Below are positions 1-9,915 of a stretch of 64,000 bases of DNA, piece after piece. The position numbers and the translations under genes were made by a program. Numbering within the stretch: position 1 is the stretch's first letter; each line of letters opens with the position of its first letter. The notes below the pieces were generated by a model. The model ran no database searches. It was not told the DNA's origin and saw only the letters and a program-made list of their open reading frames with translations. Source of the stretch: Microbacterium karelineae (GTDB lineage: Bacteria > Actinomycetota > Actinomycetes > Actinomycetales > Microbacteriaceae); the NCBI RefSeq assembly GCF_009745985.1, contig NZ_WFIX01000171.1, forward strand, positions 1 to 64,000. The letters are read 5' to 3'.

Positions 1-2029
1 GCCATGCGCCATAGGCGATGTCCGAAAGACCCTCCAGCTCATCGCTGACCGACACATCGGTCAGCGTCACGTTGCCCGTGTTGGTCGCCGTGAAGGTGTA
101 CTCGATGACGTCACCTGCGGCGCCGGTGTCGCCGTCCGCGAGCGCGCCGGTCTTGACCAGCTCGATCGCCGGGTCATCCGGAAGCGTCACGTCGGCATCG
201 TCCTCGTCGGTGACGGGAGGACCAGTCGGCGGATTTCCCGACACCGTGGCCGAGTTCTGAATGACCCGGACGTCGCGGTCGGATTCGGTGACCTGGTAGG
301 TCGCCGTTGCCGTGACCGACTGTCCCGGCTCGAGAACGCCCGGCTCACCGGGCCACGAGTACTCCAGGGCCGAAAGGCCTGCCTTCGGGTCGTCGATCAC
401 GACGTCCGTGAGCGTCTGGCCGCCCGTGTTGGTCGCGGTGAACGTGTACTCGACGGTGTCGCCCACCTGACCGGTGGAACCGTCCTCGAGGTTCGCCGTC
501 TTGATCAGCTCGATCGACGGCGCATCCGCGCAGTTCTCCTCCACGAGCGCGATGATGGTGTCCGCCAGCGCGCTGAAGTTGGTCAGCATGTAGTCGTCAC
601 CCTCGACAGGCCCGGAGACCTGCGAGATGTGCGAACGGAAGATGTCCAGATCCGATGTCAGGTTCTCCACCAGGCCGACACCCACGACTCGGGTGCCCTC
701 GCCCTTCAGCGCGTTCGCCGACTCGACGGCGGCTGTCAGGGACTCAACCGTGTAGTTGTTCACCGGCGGGTTCCCCAGAGCTGTGGGGTTGCCGTCCGTG
801 ACGAACAGCAGCGCGTCATAGGCGTCAGGTGCCTCGTTGACCGCGACGAAGGCCTGATCCCAGTTCGTGTTTCCGAACGTCGAGTCTGGGCGTTCGATGC
901 CCATCGCCCAATCGGCGACGGCCTGTACGCCGACGTCATCCAACTCGGTGAGCAGGAGCGGCGCGTTGGCGGCGCTGTCTGTCGCCGGCGCGAATGACGC
1001 GAAGTTGTGAAGGGCCAGCCTCACCGGGTAGTCGCTCAGCGCCTCGCCCAGGTATGCGACGCCATCCCGCATCGCCTGCACCTGACCATCGCCGATCGAG
1101 TTGGACAGGTCCAGGGTGATCGCAAGGTCCAGCGCGCACGTCGGAGGCAGGGGCGGGTTCGGCTCCGGGGGTGTGGTCGACTCGAACGGAGGAGTGACGA
1201 GATCGCAGTTCGCCTCGACGAGCTCGTGCAGGACGTCCGACAGCCCCTCGAAGCTGGTCGCCAGATAGTCGCTGCCTTCAGCAGGTCCTGAGATCTGCGA
1301 CATGTGCTCGCGGAACTCGTCCATGTTCGAGATGTTGTCGGTGAGACCGACGCCGACGATCCGCGAGCCCGTCGCCTTGAGTGAGTTCGCCGACTCGACG
1401 GCTGCCGTGATGGTCGCGGCGTCCGTGGAGTTTCCGGGGCCCTGAACCGGGCTGCCGTACTGCGTCGGGTTGCCGTCGGTGACGAACAGGAGCGCGTCGT
1501 AGTCCTCCGGCGCGGACTCGACGGCGCTGAATGCGCGATCCCAGTTCGTTCCGCCTTGAGCAGCAGCCGGGCGCTGGATACCCTGCACCCAATCTGTGAC
1601 GGTGGCGATACCGGCGTCGTCCAGAGCCGTCAGAGAGAGCGGCGCGTTGCTGCCGGCCGTCGTCGCGGGCGCATTCGACGCGAAGTTGTGCAGCGCCAGA
1701 CGGACCGGGTATTCGCTCAGCGACTCGGCCAGCTCCGCAACGCCATCACGCATCTGCTGCAGCTGCGTGTCATCGACGGAGTTGGACAGATCCAGGCTCA
1801 TGGCCAGATCCAGCTCGCACTGCGCGGGCATCGGCGGGTTCGAGGCCGGAGGCGTCGACGACACCACGGCGTTCGCAGCGCCTGCGACGCCGAATGTCAT
1901 CAGCGAGGCGACGATCGCGGCAGCGAGAGACTTCTTCCCCCGACTGCGGACCATGCGCCTGCCTCTACCGGTCGTCACCCCCTCGGGGCGATCTGAGCCG
2001 CGAAGGCTCCTGCCGTTCTTTTCTCGCAC
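1..2029 (-). CDS. Secreted surface protein with two vWA domains and DUF11/DUF7507-type repeats (3' end beyond window)
   Basis: The reading frame is open from 2029 down to the window edge, so about 676 residues are visible and the C-terminus is missing. I chose the GTG at 2029 because AGAGGA lies 6 bases before it; in-frame GTG 1978 and ATG 1954 are alternatives. The protein begins with a long basic N-region and a hydrophobic signal core (SLAAAIVASLMTFGVAGA). Two similar von Willebrand factor A domains follow, about 1830-1200 and 1140-530, each with a DLSNS metal-site (MIDAS) motif. After them come at least two repeats of the DUF11/DUF7507 kind with the phrases DTVEYTFTATNTGGQTLTDV and DVIEYTFTATNTGNVTLTDV. 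Such proteins are cell-wall adhesins or pilin-like surface proteins; the anchor would be in the missing part. A ligand cannot be inferred. Confidence 0.85.
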   Translation of the reverse strand, partial: MREKNGRSLRGSDRPEGVTTGRGRRMVRSRGKKSLAAAIVASLMTFGVAGAANAVVSSTPPASNPPMPAQCELDLAMSLDLSNSVDDTQLQQMRDGVAELAESLSEYPVRLALHNFASNAPATTAGSNAPLSLTALDDAGIATVTDWVQGIQRPAAAQGGTNWDRAFSAVESAPEDYDALLFVTDGNPTQYGSPVQGPGNSTDAATITAAVESANSLKATGSRIVGVGLTDNISNMDEFREHMSQISGPAEGSDYLATSFEGLSDVLHELVEANCDLVTPPFESTTPPEPNPPLPPTCALDLAITLDLSNSIGDGQVQAMRDGVAYLGEALSDYPVRLALHNFASFAPATDSAANAPLLLTELDDVGVQAVADWAMGIERPDSTFGNTNWDQAFVAVNEAPDAYDALLFVTDGNPTALGNPPVNNYTVESLTAAVESANALKGEGTRVVGVGLVENLTSDLDIFRSHISQVSGPVEGDDYMLTNFSALADTIIALVEENCADAPSIELIKTANLEDGSTGQVGDTVEYTFTATNTGGQTLTDVVIDDPKAGLSALEYSWPGEPGVLEPGQSVTATATYQVTESDRDVRVIQNSATVSGNPPTGPPVTDEDDADVTLPDDPAIELVKTGALADGDTGAAGDVIEYTFTATNTGNVTLTDVSVSDELEGLSDIAYGAW

Positions 2030-2256
2030 GTGATTCCTCTCGCCTGATCACGCGACTCCCCCGAGCCTCGTGACGTCGATCGTTGCGAGGGACATGCGCG
2101 CGCCACGGGCATGACGACGCAGGGCACGCCGAACGGGTTTCATCGACGCGCCAACAGCACGCGAGATCGCCCTGACATGAGGGCAGGAGCTCGCGCGGCC
2201 CCCTCACAATCGAGCTAAGTGCGCGGCCGGCTCGACGACATCGGTCGAATGGCGTT

Positions 2257-2307
2257 TGACCACCATGCGTGGTCAGAACATCTCAAAATGACCACTCACG
2301 GAGGTCA
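2257..2307 (-). terminator. Pair of inverted repeats after the response regulator
   Basis: Two short inverted repeats lie directly downstream of the response-regulator stop: TGACCAC-CATGC-GTGGTCA (2257-2275) and TGACC-N9-GGTCA (2289-2307). They share the same half-site, so they could be a weak terminator or a protein-binding site. There is no T-run. The rest of 2030-2311 shows no gene. Confidence 0.3.
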
Positions 2308-2311
2308 TGCT

Positions 2312-2959
2312 CTAGTGGTGTCGTGGGAGGTATCCGTCTCGAGCGGCAGCTCTGATCAGATCTTGGCGGGACGTGACTGGACGATCGACCGCGGAGTACT
2401 TCTCCCGCACTCGGTGCAGATACTTCTTCGCGGTGCCGGGCTTGACGCCGATCGACGCCGCCACGGAGTCGATCGACAGCCCGGAGGCATAGAGGACGAG
2501 CGCACGCTCTTCCTGATCGCTGAGCTTGGGTTGCTGGGGATCATGCGCGATCAGCACGGCGAGTTCCGGCGACACCCACCGTTGACCAGCGAGGACCGCA
2601 CGCAATGCGGCGAGGACGGTCGCCTCGTCATCCCGCTTGCCGATCACGCCGCTGGCCCCGGCCCGGATCATCTGCCGAGCAAGCGGCGGAGATGCCAGTG
2701 CTGAGAAGAGAACGACACGTATTCCGGACGCCACCAAGCGACCCACCGTCGACGGGCACGCGTCCGGCCCTCGTTCGACCATGAGATCGAGCAGGACGAG
2801 ATGCGGCCTGGATTGCCGTTCCGTCGATTCCAGCCATGTCATGAACGACGGCAGGTCCTCGCCGTCGTGCACGACGGTCATGTCCGGCTGCGCATTGACC
2901 AATCCTGTCGCATACCTGCGTTGCAGCAGGTGGTCCTCGACGATCGCGACACGATACAT
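2312..2959 (-). CDS. LuxR/NarL-family response regulator (orphan)
   Basis: A 215-residue two-domain regulator. Residues 1-125 form a receiver domain with acidic-pocket residues ED (8-9), the phospho-acceptor D58 in VLLDLM and the conserved lysine in IGKRDD. The C-terminal third is a LuxR-type helix-turn-helix ([20 protein letters not shown] ... [14 protein letters not shown]). A longer frame exists, but the start at 2959 has AAGGGGG four bases upstream and begins exactly at the receiver strand ([10 protein letters not shown]). No histidine kinase is encoded nearby. The next gene upstream on the same strand is the initiating sugar transferase, 105 bases away, so regulation of the polysaccharide locus is plausible but not shown. 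Confidence 0.88.
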   Translation of the reverse strand: MYRVAIVEDHLLQRRYATGLVNAQPDMTVVHDGEDLPSFMTWLESTERQSRPHLVLLDLMVERGPDACPSTVGRLVASGIRVVLFSALASPPLARQMIRAGASGVIGKRDDEATVLAALRAVLAGQRWVSPELAVLIAHDPQQPKLSDQEERALVLYASGLSIDSVAASIGVKPGTAKKYLHRVREKYSAVDRPVTSRQDLIRAAARDGYLPRHH

Positions 2960-3064
2960 AAGCCCCCTTGCCTCGACAGTCGCGGCACTCGCCACGCTCC
3001 CCGCATCCCTGTTCAGCCCAGGCCGCAAGCGTAGCTCACGCGCACCGACGTGCGCCGCGCCGCC

Positions 3065-4660
3065 TCACCCCGTCGTATCGCCGGGCGCTAGGGCCGCCTT
3101 GAACGTCTTGAAGAGGATGACGACGTCGCTCATGACGTTCCAGTTCTCGACGTACGAGAGGTCGAGGCGCACCGTGTCGTCCCACGACAGCGACGAGCGG
3201 CCGGACACCTGCCAGAGGCCCGTGATGCCGGGCTTGACGAGGAAGCGCCGGTGCACGTGGTCGTCATACTGCTCGACCTCGCGCTGGATCGGCGGTCGCG
3301 GGCCGACGAGGCTCATGGATCCGCCGAGCACGTTGAACAGCTGCGGCAGCTCGTCGAGCGAGTACTTGCGCATGACCCGCCCCACGGGCGTCACGCGCGG
3401 GTCGTTCTTCATCTTGAACTGCACCGCGTTGCCGTGATCCTGGTCGTCGAGGAGCGAGGTGAGCATGCCTTCGGCATCGGGCACCATCGAGCGGAACTTC
3501 CACATCCGGAACTCGCGGCCGTGGCGGCCGATGCGCGCCTGCTTGTAGATGATCGGGCGGCCCGACGAGAAGACGACGAGCAGGGCGAAGACGATGAGCG
3601 CGGGGCTGAGCACGATCAGCAGGAACAGCGCTCCGAACAGGTCCATCATGCGCTTCACGAAGCGCTGTGCGGGCGAGAAGCGCGGTGTCTCCACGTGCAT
3701 CAGCGGCAGCCCCGACACGGGGCGCGTGTGGATGCGCGGGCCGGCGATGTCGGTGATGCTCGGCGCGAGCACGAGGTGCTGGCGACCGGCCTCGAGCGCC
3801 CACGAGATCTGCTTGACCCGCTGCGGCCCGAGCTGGTCGGTGCTCGTGATGACGACGGTGTCGGCGCCCGTGATCTTCAGCGCGCTCTCGACGGAGTTCA
3901 CGCCGCCCATGACGGGGATCTCGGCGTCATCGATGTGGCCGGTCGATCGGCCCGCGGGGATGCAGGCACCCGCGACGACGTATCCGACGCCCTTGCTGCG
4001 GCGCAGTTCGCGCACCATGTGCGCGACCGACTCCTCGGATCCGACGAGCAGCACCCGCGCGCTGTACTCGCCCTTCCGGCGCTGCCGTCGCAGCCAGACG
4101 CGCCAAAGATAGCGGCTGAGGAGCAGCAGCCCGACGCCCGCCGGCAGCGTGATGAGGAGGTATCCGCGTGAGGCCTCGACGCGCAGCAGGAACGCCGCGA
4201 TCGCGATGATGCCGAACAGCATCACGCTGCTGTTGAACACCCGCTGATATTCGCCGGCCCCGACGCCGATGACACGATCGGATCGCGTGTCGGCGACTGC
4301 GAGGGCGATGAGCCAGAGCACGACGATGAGGCACGAGAGCGCGGTGTACGAGGTGATCCCCGGCCACGCGGAGACGGGCATTGCGATCTGCTTGTGGAAG
4401 CCGAGCCAGCTGAGCTGGGTTCCGAAGACGACGCCCGCGATGATGAGGAAGTCGGTGATGCGCAACGCGCGCGCGTAGCGCTGGCGCCAGTCGCGGATCC
4501 CGCGGTGCTTCGCCCCCTGCGTCGGAACGCTGCCCGTGGCGGTTCGGACGACGACGGGGAACTCGGCGGTCGATGCGCGCGCGGCTCCTGCGGTCACGGT
4601 CTCCATGATCCCGCTCACCGACTCGCCTGCGCCAGTGCCCCTCGTGATCTCGGTTGTCAA
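3065..4660 (-). CDS. Polyprenyl-phosphate sugar-1-phosphate transferase (initiating EPS glycosyltransferase)
   Basis: A 531-residue WbaP/CpsE/WcaJ-type enzyme. It would move a sugar phosphate from a UDP-sugar to undecaprenyl phosphate at the inner face of the membrane, the first step of polysaccharide repeat-unit assembly. About four to five membrane segments lie in residues 50-190, then a nucleotide-binding-like CoA_binding_3 region ([18 protein letters not shown]), then one membrane segment and the bacterial sugar transferase catalytic domain. Hallmarks seen are [44 protein letters not shown] and [13 protein letters not shown]. The start is a TTG supported by GGAGGA seven bases upstream. 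It is the only initiating transferase in the window. The sugar it uses cannot be told from sequence. Confidence 0.93.
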   Translation of the reverse strand: MTTEITRGTGAGESVSGIMETVTAGAARASTAEFPVVVRTATGSVPTQGAKHRGIRDWRQRYARALRITDFLIIAGVVFGTQLSWLGFHKQIAMPVSAWPGITSYTALSCLIVVLWLIALAVADTRSDRVIGVGAGEYQRVFNSSVMLFGIIAIAAFLLRVEASRGYLLITLPAGVGLLLLSRYLWRVWLRRQRRKGEYSARVLLVGSEESVAHMVRELRRSKGVGYVVAGACIPAGRSTGHIDDAEIPVMGGVNSVESALKITGADTVVITSTDQLGPQRVKQISWALEAGRQHLVLAPSITDIAGPRIHTRPVSGLPLMHVETPRFSPAQRFVKRMMDLFGALFLLIVLSPALIVFALLVVFSSGRPIIYKQARIGRHGREFRMWKFRSMVPDAEGMLTSLLDDQDHGNAVQFKMKNDPRVTPVGRVMRKYSLDELPQLFNVLGGSMSLVGPRPPIQREVEQYDDHVHRRFLVKPGITGLWQVSGRSSLSWDDTVRLDLSYVENWNVMSDVVILFKTFKAALAPGDTTG

Positions 4661-4805
4661 CCGCCCGTCCTCCCTGCGTTACCGTGTGACGGCCCGATGC
4701 AGTGTATCGCAGGGGCGCACTGATATCTGGGCGGCCCGCGGGCAGTTCTGCCCATGGCCGCGGCGCGTCTCGCCGCGCACGCAGGGTCGGCCGAGGCTCG
4801 CCGAA

Positions 4806-4811
4806 TAGAAT
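4806..4811 (+). promoter_or_regulatory. TAGAAT -10 box, leaderless-type start
   Basis: TAGAAT ends six bases before ATG 4818, which would put the transcription start at or next to the start codon. No ribosome-binding site is visible and no good -35 box is seen. Confidence 0.5.
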
Positions 4812-4817
4812 GTGCGG

Positions 4818-6641
4818 ATGCAGCAGCCCGACGAGAACGGCGCCGGCTCGAGCGCGACGAGGCCCTGGTGGCGGCGCCGTCCCCGCGCGAAGGCTGTCGC
4901 GTGGACGATCGTCGGCGTGCTCGCCTTCTGCATCGTCGTCATGGGCGTGAGCGCCGTCGTGGCGAAGCTGTCGGTCGACTCGCTGATGGCCGAATCGAGG
5001 CAGCTCGCGAAGGATCTCGGCGACGCCGAGGCGACGGCCGACCACGTCGACAGCATGATCGGATCCGCGCGGGCCGCGCACATCGCGACGAGCCACCCGG
5101 TCTGGCGCGCGACCGAGATCCTCCCCATCGTCGGCGACGATCTGCGCGCCGTGCGCCTGCTCGCGGGCGCGGCGGACGAGCTCATCGCGGACGTCGCCGC
5201 CCCGCTGCTCGAGTTCGATCTGGCGTCGGTCGGGCCCACCGACGGCGCGCTGAACGTCGACGCCGTCGCCGAGCTCGGCACGATCATCGAGGACGTCGCT
5301 CCCGTGGCAGAGGGCGTGCAGGTGCGCCTGATCGCCGAGGGCGTCGACGCGAGCACGCTGCTCGAGCCGCTCCAGGATCCCGTCACGACCGTGACCGAGG
5401 GGATCGACGGCGCGGCGCAGGTGCTGCGACGCCTCGCGATCCTCTCGCCGCAGCTGCCGACGATGCTCGGCGCCGACGAGCCGCGCGACTATCTCGTGCT
5501 GGTGCAGAATACGGCCGAGATGCGCACACTCGGAGGCAACCCGGGCAACTTCCTCATGCTCACGATCGACGACGGGCGCATGGCGATCACGAACCAGGGC
5601 AACCGGTTCAACATGAACACCCGGCGCGATGCGCCGATCGTGCCCCTCGATCCGTGGACCGAGGAGCTGTACGGGGACAAGGTCGGCAAGTTCTTCCAGG
5701 ACATCACGATGACGCCCGACTTCGCACAGACCGCCCACCTCGCCCGCGCTTTCTGGTCGGAGACGCTCGGGGATCCGGGCGACGCGGTGCTCGCGATCGA
5801 CCCGACCGTGCTCAGTTACCTCCTCAAGGCCACGGGCCCCGTCGAGCTACCCACAGGCGAGACCCTCAACGCGGGCAACGTTGTCGAGCAGCTCCTGAGC
5901 CGCGTGTACTGGCGCTTCCCCGGTGGTACAAACGAAGACGGGCGGAAGCAGGACGAGTTCTTCGGCCTCGCTGCCGCCACGATCTTCACCGAGGTCACGA
6001 GCGCCGAAGGCGGCCTCACCGCCCTGTTGCCGCAGCTCGCGAAGGGCTTCGAGGAGGGACGGATCCTCTATGCCGCCACCGATGCCCGCGAGGTGAAGGC
6101 GATCGACGGAACGCTTTTCCAGGGCCCCCTCTACGACGCGAGCAACGCACAGAAGACGACGATGGGCGTGTTCGTGAACGACAACACCGAGGGCAAGCTC
6201 GACTACTACACGGAGATGAGCGTCGTCGCGTCGAGCGACGTGTGCCAGGCCGACGAGGCGCCGACATTCATCGCGACCGCGACGTACGACTACAACCTGC
6301 AGCCCGAGGAGGTCGCCGACCTCCCGCAGTATGTCTCGACGGCGCGCTACTTCCCCAAGGGGGTCAAGTCGACGAACCTCGTCTTCTACGGCCCGGTCGG
6401 GAGCACCTATGTCTCGGCGACGGTCGACGGCGAGGAGTACATCCCCGTCGCCGGCACGAACGACCAGGGCCGAGCGGCCGTGAAGATCCTCATCGAGAAC
6501 CAGCCCGCGACCTCACACGAGATCGAGGTGACGTTCCGTGGGGTCGAAGGAGAGCAGTATGGGCCCCTCGACGTCGCGCACACGCCGATGATCAAGGACG
6601 TCCCCGTCGAGATCGATGCCCCCGGGTGCGCCGCGCAGTGA
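4818..6641 (+). CDS. DUF4012 membrane protein of the EPS locus
   Basis: A 607-residue protein with one N-terminal transmembrane helix (AVAWTIVGVLAFCIVVMGVS, about residues 26-45) and a long extracytoplasmic part. It matches DUF4012 proteins, which are common in actinobacterial polysaccharide loci and have no assigned reaction. The family block is visible as GADEPRDYLVLVQNTAEMR followed by TLGGNPGNFLML. A GTG at 4812 is also in frame, but ATG 4818 sits six bases after a TAGAAT box, which suggests leaderless translation. It is divergent from the sugar transferase across 150 bases. A longer paralogue lies at 41448-43679, so the two flank the locus. A role in handling or attaching the polymer outside the cell is inference only. 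Confidence 0.85.
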   Translation: MQQPDENGAGSSATRPWWRRRPRAKAVAWTIVGVLAFCIVVMGVSAVVAKLSVDSLMAESRQLAKDLGDAEATADHVDSMIGSARAAHIATSHPVWRATEILPIVGDDLRAVRLLAGAADELIADVAAPLLEFDLASVGPTDGALNVDAVAELGTIIEDVAPVAEGVQVRLIAEGVDASTLLEPLQDPVTTVTEGIDGAAQVLRRLAILSPQLPTMLGADEPRDYLVLVQNTAEMRTLGGNPGNFLMLTIDDGRMAITNQGNRFNMNTRRDAPIVPLDPWTEELYGDKVGKFFQDITMTPDFAQTAHLARAFWSETLGDPGDAVLAIDPTVLSYLLKATGPVELPTGETLNAGNVVEQLLSRVYWRFPGGTNEDGRKQDEFFGLAAATIFTEVTSAEGGLTALLPQLAKGFEEGRILYAATDAREVKAIDGTLFQGPLYDASNAQKTTMGVFVNDNTEGKLDYYTEMSVVASSDVCQADEAPTFIATATYDYNLQPEEVADLPQYVSTARYFPKGVKSTNLVFYGPVGSTYVSATVDGEEYIPVAGTNDQGRAAVKILIENQPATSHEIEVTFRGVEGEQYGPLDVAHTPMIKDVPVEIDAPGCAAQ

Positions 6642-6663
6642 CCGCGTCTGTGAGGATGATCCC

Positions 6664-7764
6664 GTGAGCAGCGGCATCCTCGTGCACGAGTGGCTCGCAC
6701 CGGCGGGCGGCTCAGAGAATGTGTTCGCGGCGATGGCGCGGGCGTTCCCCGACGCGGAGCGCTGGTGCCTCTGGAACGACTCGGACCGGTTCGATCCGGT
6801 GCACGAGACCTTCCTCGCCCGCACTCCCCTGCGCGGCCGCAAGGCCCTCGCGCTGCCGTTCATGCCGGTCGTGTGGCGGCGCATGCCTGCGCGTGACGCC
6901 GATTGGATCCTCACCAGCAGCCACCTCTTCGCGCACCACGCGCGCTTCGGCGGGCCGGCGCGCGACGCCCCGAAGCTCGTCTACGCCCACACACCGGCCC
7001 GCTATATCTGGGTGCCCGAGCTCGACGGCCGCGGCGGGAGTCTTCCCGCGCGACTCGCGTCCACGGCGCTCAAGCCCCTCGATCGGCGCCGTGCCCAGGA
7101 GCCCGTCGCGATCGCGGCGAACAGCCGCTTCATCGCGCAGCGCATCGCCGACACGTGGCAGCGCGAGGCGGAGGTGATCTACCCGAACGTCGACGTCGCG
7201 CGGATCTTCGCCGAGCCCGAGCTCACCGCCGCGGAGCAGCGCGACCTCGATGCCCTGCCCGATGAGTTCCTCCTCGGATTCAGCCGCTTCGTGCCGTACA
7301 AGCGCCTCGACGCCGCGATCGATGCCGGCCGAGTGTCCCGCCTGCCCGTCGTCCTCGCGGGCGGCGGCGACGGCGAGCGCGAGCTGCGCGAGTACGCCGA
7401 GCGCGTGCATCCGGGGCACGTGCACTTCGCGCTCAATCCGAGCGATGACATGCTCTCGGCGATCCTCCGCCGCGCGACGGCTCTCGTGTTCGCTCCGATC
7501 GAGGACTTCGGGATCATCCCCGTCGAGGCGATGGCGGCCGGCACCCCCGTGCTCGTGAATGCGACCGGTGGCGCGGTCGAATCGGTGATCGACGGCGTGA
7601 CGGGGGCGCACGTGCACGACTGGTCGAGCGACGCGGAGCTGCGTGCCGCAGTCGAACGGGCGGCGGCCTGCGACGCAGATGCATGCCGCGATCGAGCTCG
7701 GGCATTCGGCGCCGACGTGTTCGATGCGAGGATCCGCGAGTTCGTGGCGAGGAACACGAGCTGA
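6664..7764 (+). CDS. Glycosyltransferase, GT4/GT1 superfamily (GT-B fold)
   Basis: A 366-residue retaining-type glycosyltransferase. The N-terminal half contains the acceptor-side domain (ILVHEWLAPAGGSENVFAAM). The C-terminal half carries the nucleotide-sugar domain with FSRFVPYKRLDAAIDA, the loop VLAGGGDGERELREYA and the E-x7-E donor site around FAPIEDFGIIPVEAMAAGTP. I start it at GTG 6664, with GAGG eight bases upstream, 22 bases after the DUF4012 stop; the longer frame would overlap that gene. The stop overlaps the next start (TGATG), so it is translationally coupled to the acyltransferase. It likely adds a sugar to the lipid-linked repeat unit on the cytoplasmic side. Confidence 0.9.
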   Translation: MSSGILVHEWLAPAGGSENVFAAMARAFPDAERWCLWNDSDRFDPVHETFLARTPLRGRKALALPFMPVVWRRMPARDADWILTSSHLFAHHARFGGPARDAPKLVYAHTPARYIWVPELDGRGGSLPARLASTALKPLDRRRAQEPVAIAANSRFIAQRIADTWQREAEVIYPNVDVARIFAEPELTAAEQRDLDALPDEFLLGFSRFVPYKRLDAAIDAGRVSRLPVVLAGGGDGERELREYAERVHPGHVHFALNPSDDMLSAILRRATALVFAPIEDFGIIPVEAMAAGTPVLVNATGGAVESVIDGVTGAHVHDWSSDAELRAAVERAAACDADACRDRARAFGADVFDARIREFVARNTS

Positions 7765-8816
7765 TGACGCCCCGTCTCGCGTGGATCGACGGCGCACGGG
7801 CATTCTGCGTGCTCGCGGTGGTGACGATGCACACGGTTCTGACGGTGCAGGCGTTCGGCATCGAGATCGACGGCTGGCGGTGGCTCGTCGACGCTCTGGG
7901 CCCGTTCCGTATGTCGGCGCTGTCGCTGCTCAGCGGACTGCTGCTGTCGAATCGGATCCGTCGAGGCTGGACCGACCGGTCGGTGCGTGCGTCCGTGGCG
8001 ATGTCGTGGTGGCTCTACGCCGTCTGGTTGCTGATCTTCACCATCTTCGCGATTGCCGTCGGCTCCTTCCTCTGGGCGGGGCCGCTCGGCGGCGGGTCCG
8101 CCGTCGAGTCCTGGCAGGCATTCGCGAATCAGCTGGTTCTGCCCCGCACGATCCTCTGGTACGTCCTCGCCCTCGCGGTGTGGACTGCTCTTCTGACCAC
8201 GCTTCGGCGCGTCGACCCCGCCCTGGTGCTCGTCGTCCTCGCCGTGCTCTCGGTCGCGAGCTTCTCGCTCCCCGTGCTCGACGGATCCGACCAGTATCGG
8301 AACATCTGCCGGTACGCACTGTTCTTCGCGGTGGGCGTGTACGGATCCGCGTGGATGCGAGGGGAGCTGTCGCGGCGGCCCGCATCCGTCCTGCTCGCCG
8401 CATCGGCCGGGTTCGCCGCGTGCGCGGCCGTCGTCGTGTTCGGCGCCAACACGCACGTCGAGCATGTGCTGTCGGCTCCACGGGATCTTGCGGGCGCGGG
8501 CGTCGTGCTGGCCTGCGCGGTGTTCGTCGCTCGGATTCCGCTGGTGGGACGCGGCCTCGCGTGGGTGGGGCGCCGCACGCTCCCCATCTACGTGATGCAC
8601 GGCCTGCTGCTCGAGGTGATGATCCTCTTCCCAGGCTGGTGGGTGCCGTCGCTTCAGAAGAGCGATGCGCTGAGCATCGTCTCCCCTGCTCTGATCATGT
8701 TCGCGATCGCGGCAGCCACGATCGCGATTCACGAATTCGCGACCCGCACGCCGATTCGCGTGCTGTTCGCGCTCCCGGCGCCGTGGCGCCGCCGGATCCT
8801 GAAGGAGGCTCCATGA
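7764..8816 (+). CDS. Acyltransferase-3 family membrane protein
   Basis: A 350-residue integral membrane protein with about ten hydrophobic segments. It opens with the family motif WIDGARAFCVLAVVTMH, in which the histidine is the likely catalytic residue, and has the later family pattern FRMSALSLLSGLLLSNRIRR. Members of this family (PF01757) move acetyl or succinyl groups onto extracytoplasmic glycans. It overlaps the upstream glycosyltransferase stop by one base and the downstream glycosyltransferase start by four (ATGA), so the three genes are coupled. It resembles the protein at 18956-20023 along its length (for example LVLPRTILWYVLALAVW against LVLPGSNLWFVWALAAW), so the two are probably paralogues. 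Confidence 0.88.
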   Translation: MTPRLAWIDGARAFCVLAVVTMHTVLTVQAFGIEIDGWRWLVDALGPFRMSALSLLSGLLLSNRIRRGWTDRSVRASVAMSWWLYAVWLLIFTIFAIAVGSFLWAGPLGGGSAVESWQAFANQLVLPRTILWYVLALAVWTALLTTLRRVDPALVLVVLAVLSVASFSLPVLDGSDQYRNICRYALFFAVGVYGSAWMRGELSRRPASVLLAASAGFAACAAVVVFGANTHVEHVLSAPRDLAGAGVVLACAVFVARIPLVGRGLAWVGRRTLPIYVMHGLLLEVMILFPGWWVPSLQKSDALSIVSPALIMFAIAAATIAIHEFATRTPIRVLFALPAPWRRRILKEAP

Positions 8817-9787
8817 CCAGCGTCTGGGTCGACGATCGCTGGCGTGGTCAGCACGGTATCGGGCGATACGCGAGCGAGGTGCTCAGCAGGCTCACCGTCG
8901 GCTGGAAGCCGCTCGAACTCGCGGGGTCTCCCGCGTCGCCCGCCGGTGCGTTCGCGCGGGTGCCCGCGGGGCTCGTGTACTCCCCCGGCTACAACGCCTT
9001 CCGCCGTGCCGAGCGCCAGGTGCTCACCCTGCACGACCTCATCCACCTTCAGACGCCGTGGCCGGGCAGGGCGAAGTACCTCGCCTACTACAACGCGATC
9101 GTGCGCCCCGTCGTGCGCCGGGCGGGGGTCGTGATCACGGTCTCGGAGACGTCTCGCCGCGCGATCGCGGAGTGGCTCGGCGATCCGTCGGTCGAGATCG
9201 TGAACGCGGGGCTCGGATCCTCCCCCGCCTTCCGCGCGGACGTGACGCCAGCGGAATCGACGGATCCGTACCTCATGTACGTCGGCAATCTTCGCGCGCA
9301 CAAGAACGTGGACGTCGTGCTCGATGCGCTGTCGCGGGTTCCCGACGCGCATCTGCGGATGCTGATCCCATCCCGGGAGCACGAGGAGGCTCGGCGGCGT
9401 TTCGCGGCGCGCGGCATCGGCGATCGGGTGACTCTGCTCTCCGGGCTCACGGACGACGAGCTCGCGTCGCAGTACCGCGGCGCGGCCGCGACTGTGATGC
9501 CGTCGACGCTGGAGGGCTTCGGCCTCCCGGCGCTCGAGAGCATCATGACGGGGACGCCGGTGCTGTACTGGGCGGGGTGCGCAGCGGTCGCCGAGACGGT
9601 GGTGCTGCGAGAGACGGCGTTTGACAGCGCCGATGACGCCGAGGAGTGGGCGGACGGCATCACGGATGCGCTCGCATTGGCACGCCAGGTCGAACCGCCG
9701 ATCCGTACCTACGATTGGGACACGACCGCGGTGCGGGTTGACGAGGTGCTCTCCCGCGCAACCGGGGACCCCGCGGATCGCGAATAG
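8813..9787 (+). CDS. Glycosyltransferase, GT4 family
   Basis: A 324-residue GT-B glycosyltransferase. It has the glycosyl_transf_4 start (VWVDDRWRGQHGIGRYASEV), the phrase LTLHDLIHLQTPWP, and a C-terminal Glycos_transf_1 domain with YLMYVGNLRAHKNVDVVLDA, LLSGLTDDELASQYRGAA and the donor motif PSTLEGFGLPALESIMTGTP. ATG 8813 is preceded by GGAGG and overlaps the acyltransferase stop by four bases. The N-terminal phrase GIGRYASEV is typical of mannosyl- or glucosyltransferases of polysaccharide clusters, but the donor sugar cannot be named. It is the last gene of the coupled run 4818-9787. Confidence 0.9.
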   Translation: MTSVWVDDRWRGQHGIGRYASEVLSRLTVGWKPLELAGSPASPAGAFARVPAGLVYSPGYNAFRRAERQVLTLHDLIHLQTPWPGRAKYLAYYNAIVRPVVRRAGVVITVSETSRRAIAEWLGDPSVEIVNAGLGSSPAFRADVTPAESTDPYLMYVGNLRAHKNVDVVLDALSRVPDAHLRMLIPSREHEEARRRFAARGIGDRVTLLSGLTDDELASQYRGAAATVMPSTLEGFGLPALESIMTGTPVLYWAGCAAVAETVVLRETAFDSADDAEEWADGITDALALARQVEPPIRTYDWDTTAVRVDEVLSRATGDPADRE

Positions 9788-9915
9788 TCTCGATTCCTCG
9801 ATCGAACGCGCCTATGGCCCCAGCTTCGACACCCCTGGTTGTACTCAACGTCGTTGCGTATGCTCAGGACTCACACAAGTCAGAGTCGGACGTATTCGAG
9901 AGGGAGGGCGTCTTC

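Noticed and set aside
18-2033. Plus-strand frames at 18-260, 629-997, 1007-1291 and 1556-2033
   Set aside because: They are shadows of the minus-strand vWA surface-protein gene, which is open across the whole region with domain motifs.
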